DNA from: a bacterium
Lineage (GTDB): Bacteria; Vulcanimicrobiota; Xenobia; RGZZ01
Assembly (NCBI GenBank): GCA_021782195.1
Contig: JAJXVI010000119.1
Location: 1 to 7,056 of the forward strand
Reading direction: 5' to 3'
DNA length: 7,056 bases
The position numbers and the translations under genes are program-made. Below the pieces are notes generated by a model, which saw nothing but the letters and a program-made list of their open reading frames with translations, did no database searches and was not told the origin of the DNA. This document shows, one piece after another, positions 5,931 to 7,056 of the stretch (position 1 is the stretch's first letter; each line of letters begins with the position of its first letter).

Positions 5931-6256
5931 CAGGCCGTCAGATGCTTGCCCTGCGATGGCGTGTAGGGTGGTCCCATGGGGGGCAGTTTCTCGATCTGCT
6001 CCACCAGATCTTCGTGAGGGCGCGGGATGACGTGAGCGGTGACCAGTGTGCCCACGCGTCTGGCCGCCTCGGCGCCTGCGTCGACCGCAGCCTTGACTGC
6101 ACCGAGTTCGCCTTCGCACATGACGGTGAGGAGTCCGGCTTCCGCGTTCTCTCGCGTACACAGGCGTACGGCCGCAGCCTTCGCCATGGCGTCGGAAGCC
6201 TCAATGAGGGCAACGAGACCGTTCGTTTCAATCAAGCCGAGAGCCCTGATGGCCAT
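5930..6256 (-). CDS. BMC-H bacterial microcompartment shell protein
   Basis: This 108-residue protein is a single BMC domain (Pfam 00936 type), which forms hexameric tiles of microcompartment shells. It aligns without gaps to PduA over residues 5-81: ALGLIETNGLVALIEASDAM, K26 at the hexamer-edge lysine position, GAVKAAVDAGAEAARRVG, and VIPRPH with R79 at the PduA Arg79 position. The pore loop differs: where PduA and CcmK-like proteins read KIGSG, this protein has N37-A38-E39-A40-G41. Residues 91-108 form a short Pro-rich tail (LPPMGPPYTPSQGKHLTA). AAAGAGGA lies about 6 nt upstream of the ATG. It overlaps the PRC/MgtE_N/CBS gene by one base. No BMC-P pentamer, BMC-T trimer or encapsulated enzyme gene is in the window, so it is either a solitary shell gene, a satellite locus, or the edge of a larger locus. 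The family assignment is firm; the compartment type is unknown. Confidence 0.93.
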   Translation of the reverse strand: MAIRALGLIETNGLVALIEASDAMAKAAAVRLCTRENAEAGLLTVMCEGELGAVKAAVDAGAEAARRVGTLVTAHVIPRPHEDLVEQIEKLPPMGPPYTPSQGKHLTA

Positions 6257-6365
6257 GGCATTCCTCTTTCTCTCGTGACTCTGTCTTTCTCCCGAGACTT
6301 CAGTCGACGGCCCTCGATACTACGACCGTGGACCCGGAAATCCTGCGCCTGAAAGTCACACCGGA
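6257..6365 (-). promoter_or_regulatory. Leader of the BMC-H gene with two similar purine tracts
   Basis: This 109-bp gap separates BMC-H from the upstream same-strand gene. On the minus strand, CGGGAGAAAGA (complement of 6284-6294) is repeated 19 bp later as CGAGAGAAAGA (complement of 6265-6275), with one mismatch. The second copy runs into the ribosome binding site. A TAGTAT sequence at about 6317-6322 could be a -10 box, but no matching -35 was clear. No terminator hairpin was seen after the upstream gene, so read-through is possible. Confidence 0.35.
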
Positions 6366-7056
6366 CTACCGATTCTGGATGGTTGCAAGTACCTGGTTGA
6401 TGGCGTTGCCCAGCAGTTCCTCGAAGGAGTGTCTGGGATCGGGAGTCGGCGGCCCGCCGTGTGGAACCTTCTTGTCGAGGAAGGCCTTCTGGTTGTCGTC
6501 GAGCGTCTGGAAGATGGTGGTCACCGCGGTCGGGATGGACCCGGCGACCTGCTGGTACCTGAGCAGCACCGGCAGCATCTGCCGTGCCTGCTCTCGCGTG
6601 ATCTGGAGGGAGTCGCTGGATTGCAGGGCGACCACGGCGGCCAGGTATTCGCGCAGGTGGAGTTTTCCCGCAGTACCGGGAACGGCTGATGGGCTGGCTA
6701 TCTCTTCCGGACTGGCCGGCACACCTGGTATGGGACTGAGGCCTGTGCTCGAGTTTTCGTTCATTCCGGTCGTGCCGGCCTGGGGGGACGATGGTGTCGG
6801 ACCGGTGGAGCCGGGCTGCGATTGCGAGGCCGGTGCGCTCGAGGACTGCCCGGTGGAACTCCCCGTGGCGCCTCCGGAGCTGTTCTGCTGGCCCACCAGA
6901 CCGCCGACATAGCTGCTGCCGCTGACCACGCCGGTGGCGTAGGCATCGCTGGCAGCGTCCTTGAGCTGGCCCCAGCCGCCGTCTGAGTTCTGCCGGCTCA
7001 GGAACTTGTCGATCTCCGCTTGGGGCGTCTTCGCCGGCTCGGCCGACCGGATATCG
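6366..7056 (-). CDS. C-terminal part of a protein with a Ser/Gly/Pro-rich linker and an unrecognised helical domain
   Basis: The gene enters from the right edge; 229 residues up to a TAG stop are visible, and the true start is outside. The first visible part includes FLSRQNSDGGWGQLKD, like a squalene-cyclase/prenyltransferase-type repeat. It is followed at once by SDAYATGVVSGSSYVGGLVG, which resembles the GLUG motif of bacterial surface proteins. The two readings compete and neither is firm. Next is a low-complexity linker of about 60 residues rich in Ser, Gly, Pro, Thr and Gln (6730-6900). The final 100 or so residues are helical (LHLREYLAAVVALQSSDS, ITREQARQMLPVLLRYQQ, FQTLDDNQKAFLDKK) and end in a helix NAINQVLATIQ. 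I do not recognise this domain. A shorter product from GTG at 6929 is unlikely, because that codon has no ribosome binding site and the frame stays open and GC-rich at third positions upstream to the edge. Its link to the BMC-H gene 109 bp downstream is unknown. Confidence 0.6.
   Translation of the reverse strand, partial: DIRSAEPAKTPQAEIDKFLSRQNSDGGWGQLKDAASDAYATGVVSGSSYVGGLVGQQNSSGGATGSSTGQSSSAPASQSQPGSTGPTPSSPQAGTTGMNENSSTGLSPIPGVPASPEEIASPSAVPGTAGKLHLREYLAAVVALQSSDSLQITREQARQMLPVLLRYQQVAGSIPTAVTTIFQTLDDNQKAFLDKKVPHGGPPTPDPRHSFEELLGNAINQVLATIQNR

Noticed and set aside
5931..6161. N-terminal extension of the CBS protein to 6161
   Set aside because: The added 77 residues are an Arg/His-rich shadow of the BMC-H gene in another frame. 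ATG 5930 is coupled to the BMC-H stop and starts the PRC domain.
6366..6929. GTG at 6929 as the true start of the right-edge gene
   Set aside because: No ribosome binding site precedes it, and the same frame stays open with coding-like composition to the window edge.

Overview
This window comes from a GC-rich bacterium. Coding frames have G or C at most third codon positions, and several genes have good AGGAG-type ribosome binding sites. The gene set is a B12-dependent radical SAM enzyme, a TerB-like protein, a PspA/AAA+ pair, a lone microcompartment shell protein and a soluble MgtE_N/CBS protein. That mix would suit an environmental lineage such as Acidobacteriota or a deltaproteobacterium-like group, but this placement is an inference and is weak.

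Layout. At the left edge is the 5' end of a minus-strand B12-binding radical SAM gene (about 1-200), then a symmetric hairpin (246-284) and a minus-strand TerB-like gene (295-846). A 268-bp divergent intergenic region (847-1114) separates terB from a plus-strand operon: pspA/IM30 (1115-1879) and, 19 bp later, a two-domain AAA+ ATPase (1899-3662). A strong hairpin terminator (3683-3724) lies between that operon and a convergent minus-strand gene for a secreted protein with two internal repeats (3760-4464). Upstream of it, beyond a second hairpin (4604-4637), is a minus-strand pair. The first gene of the pair is a BMC-H shell protein (5930-6256). The second is a PRC/MgtE_N/CBS protein (4695-5930), whose ATG overlaps the shell gene's stop as TGATG. 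The right edge holds the 3' part of another minus-strand gene (6366 to beyond 7056), with a Ser/Gly/Pro-rich linker and an unrecognised helical C-terminal domain.

Two groups look functional. Group one is TerB / PspA / AAA+, an envelope-stress or membrane-remodelling module. PspA belongs to the ESCRT-III superfamily, and the ATPase could play a Vps4-like remodelling role (inference). Group two is the translationally coupled pair of a BMC-H shell protein and a soluble protein with CBS and MgtE_N domains. No other microcompartment gene is visible, and the shell protein's pore loop departs from the usual sequence. No rRNA, tRNA, CRISPR array, insertion sequence or phage gene was seen.
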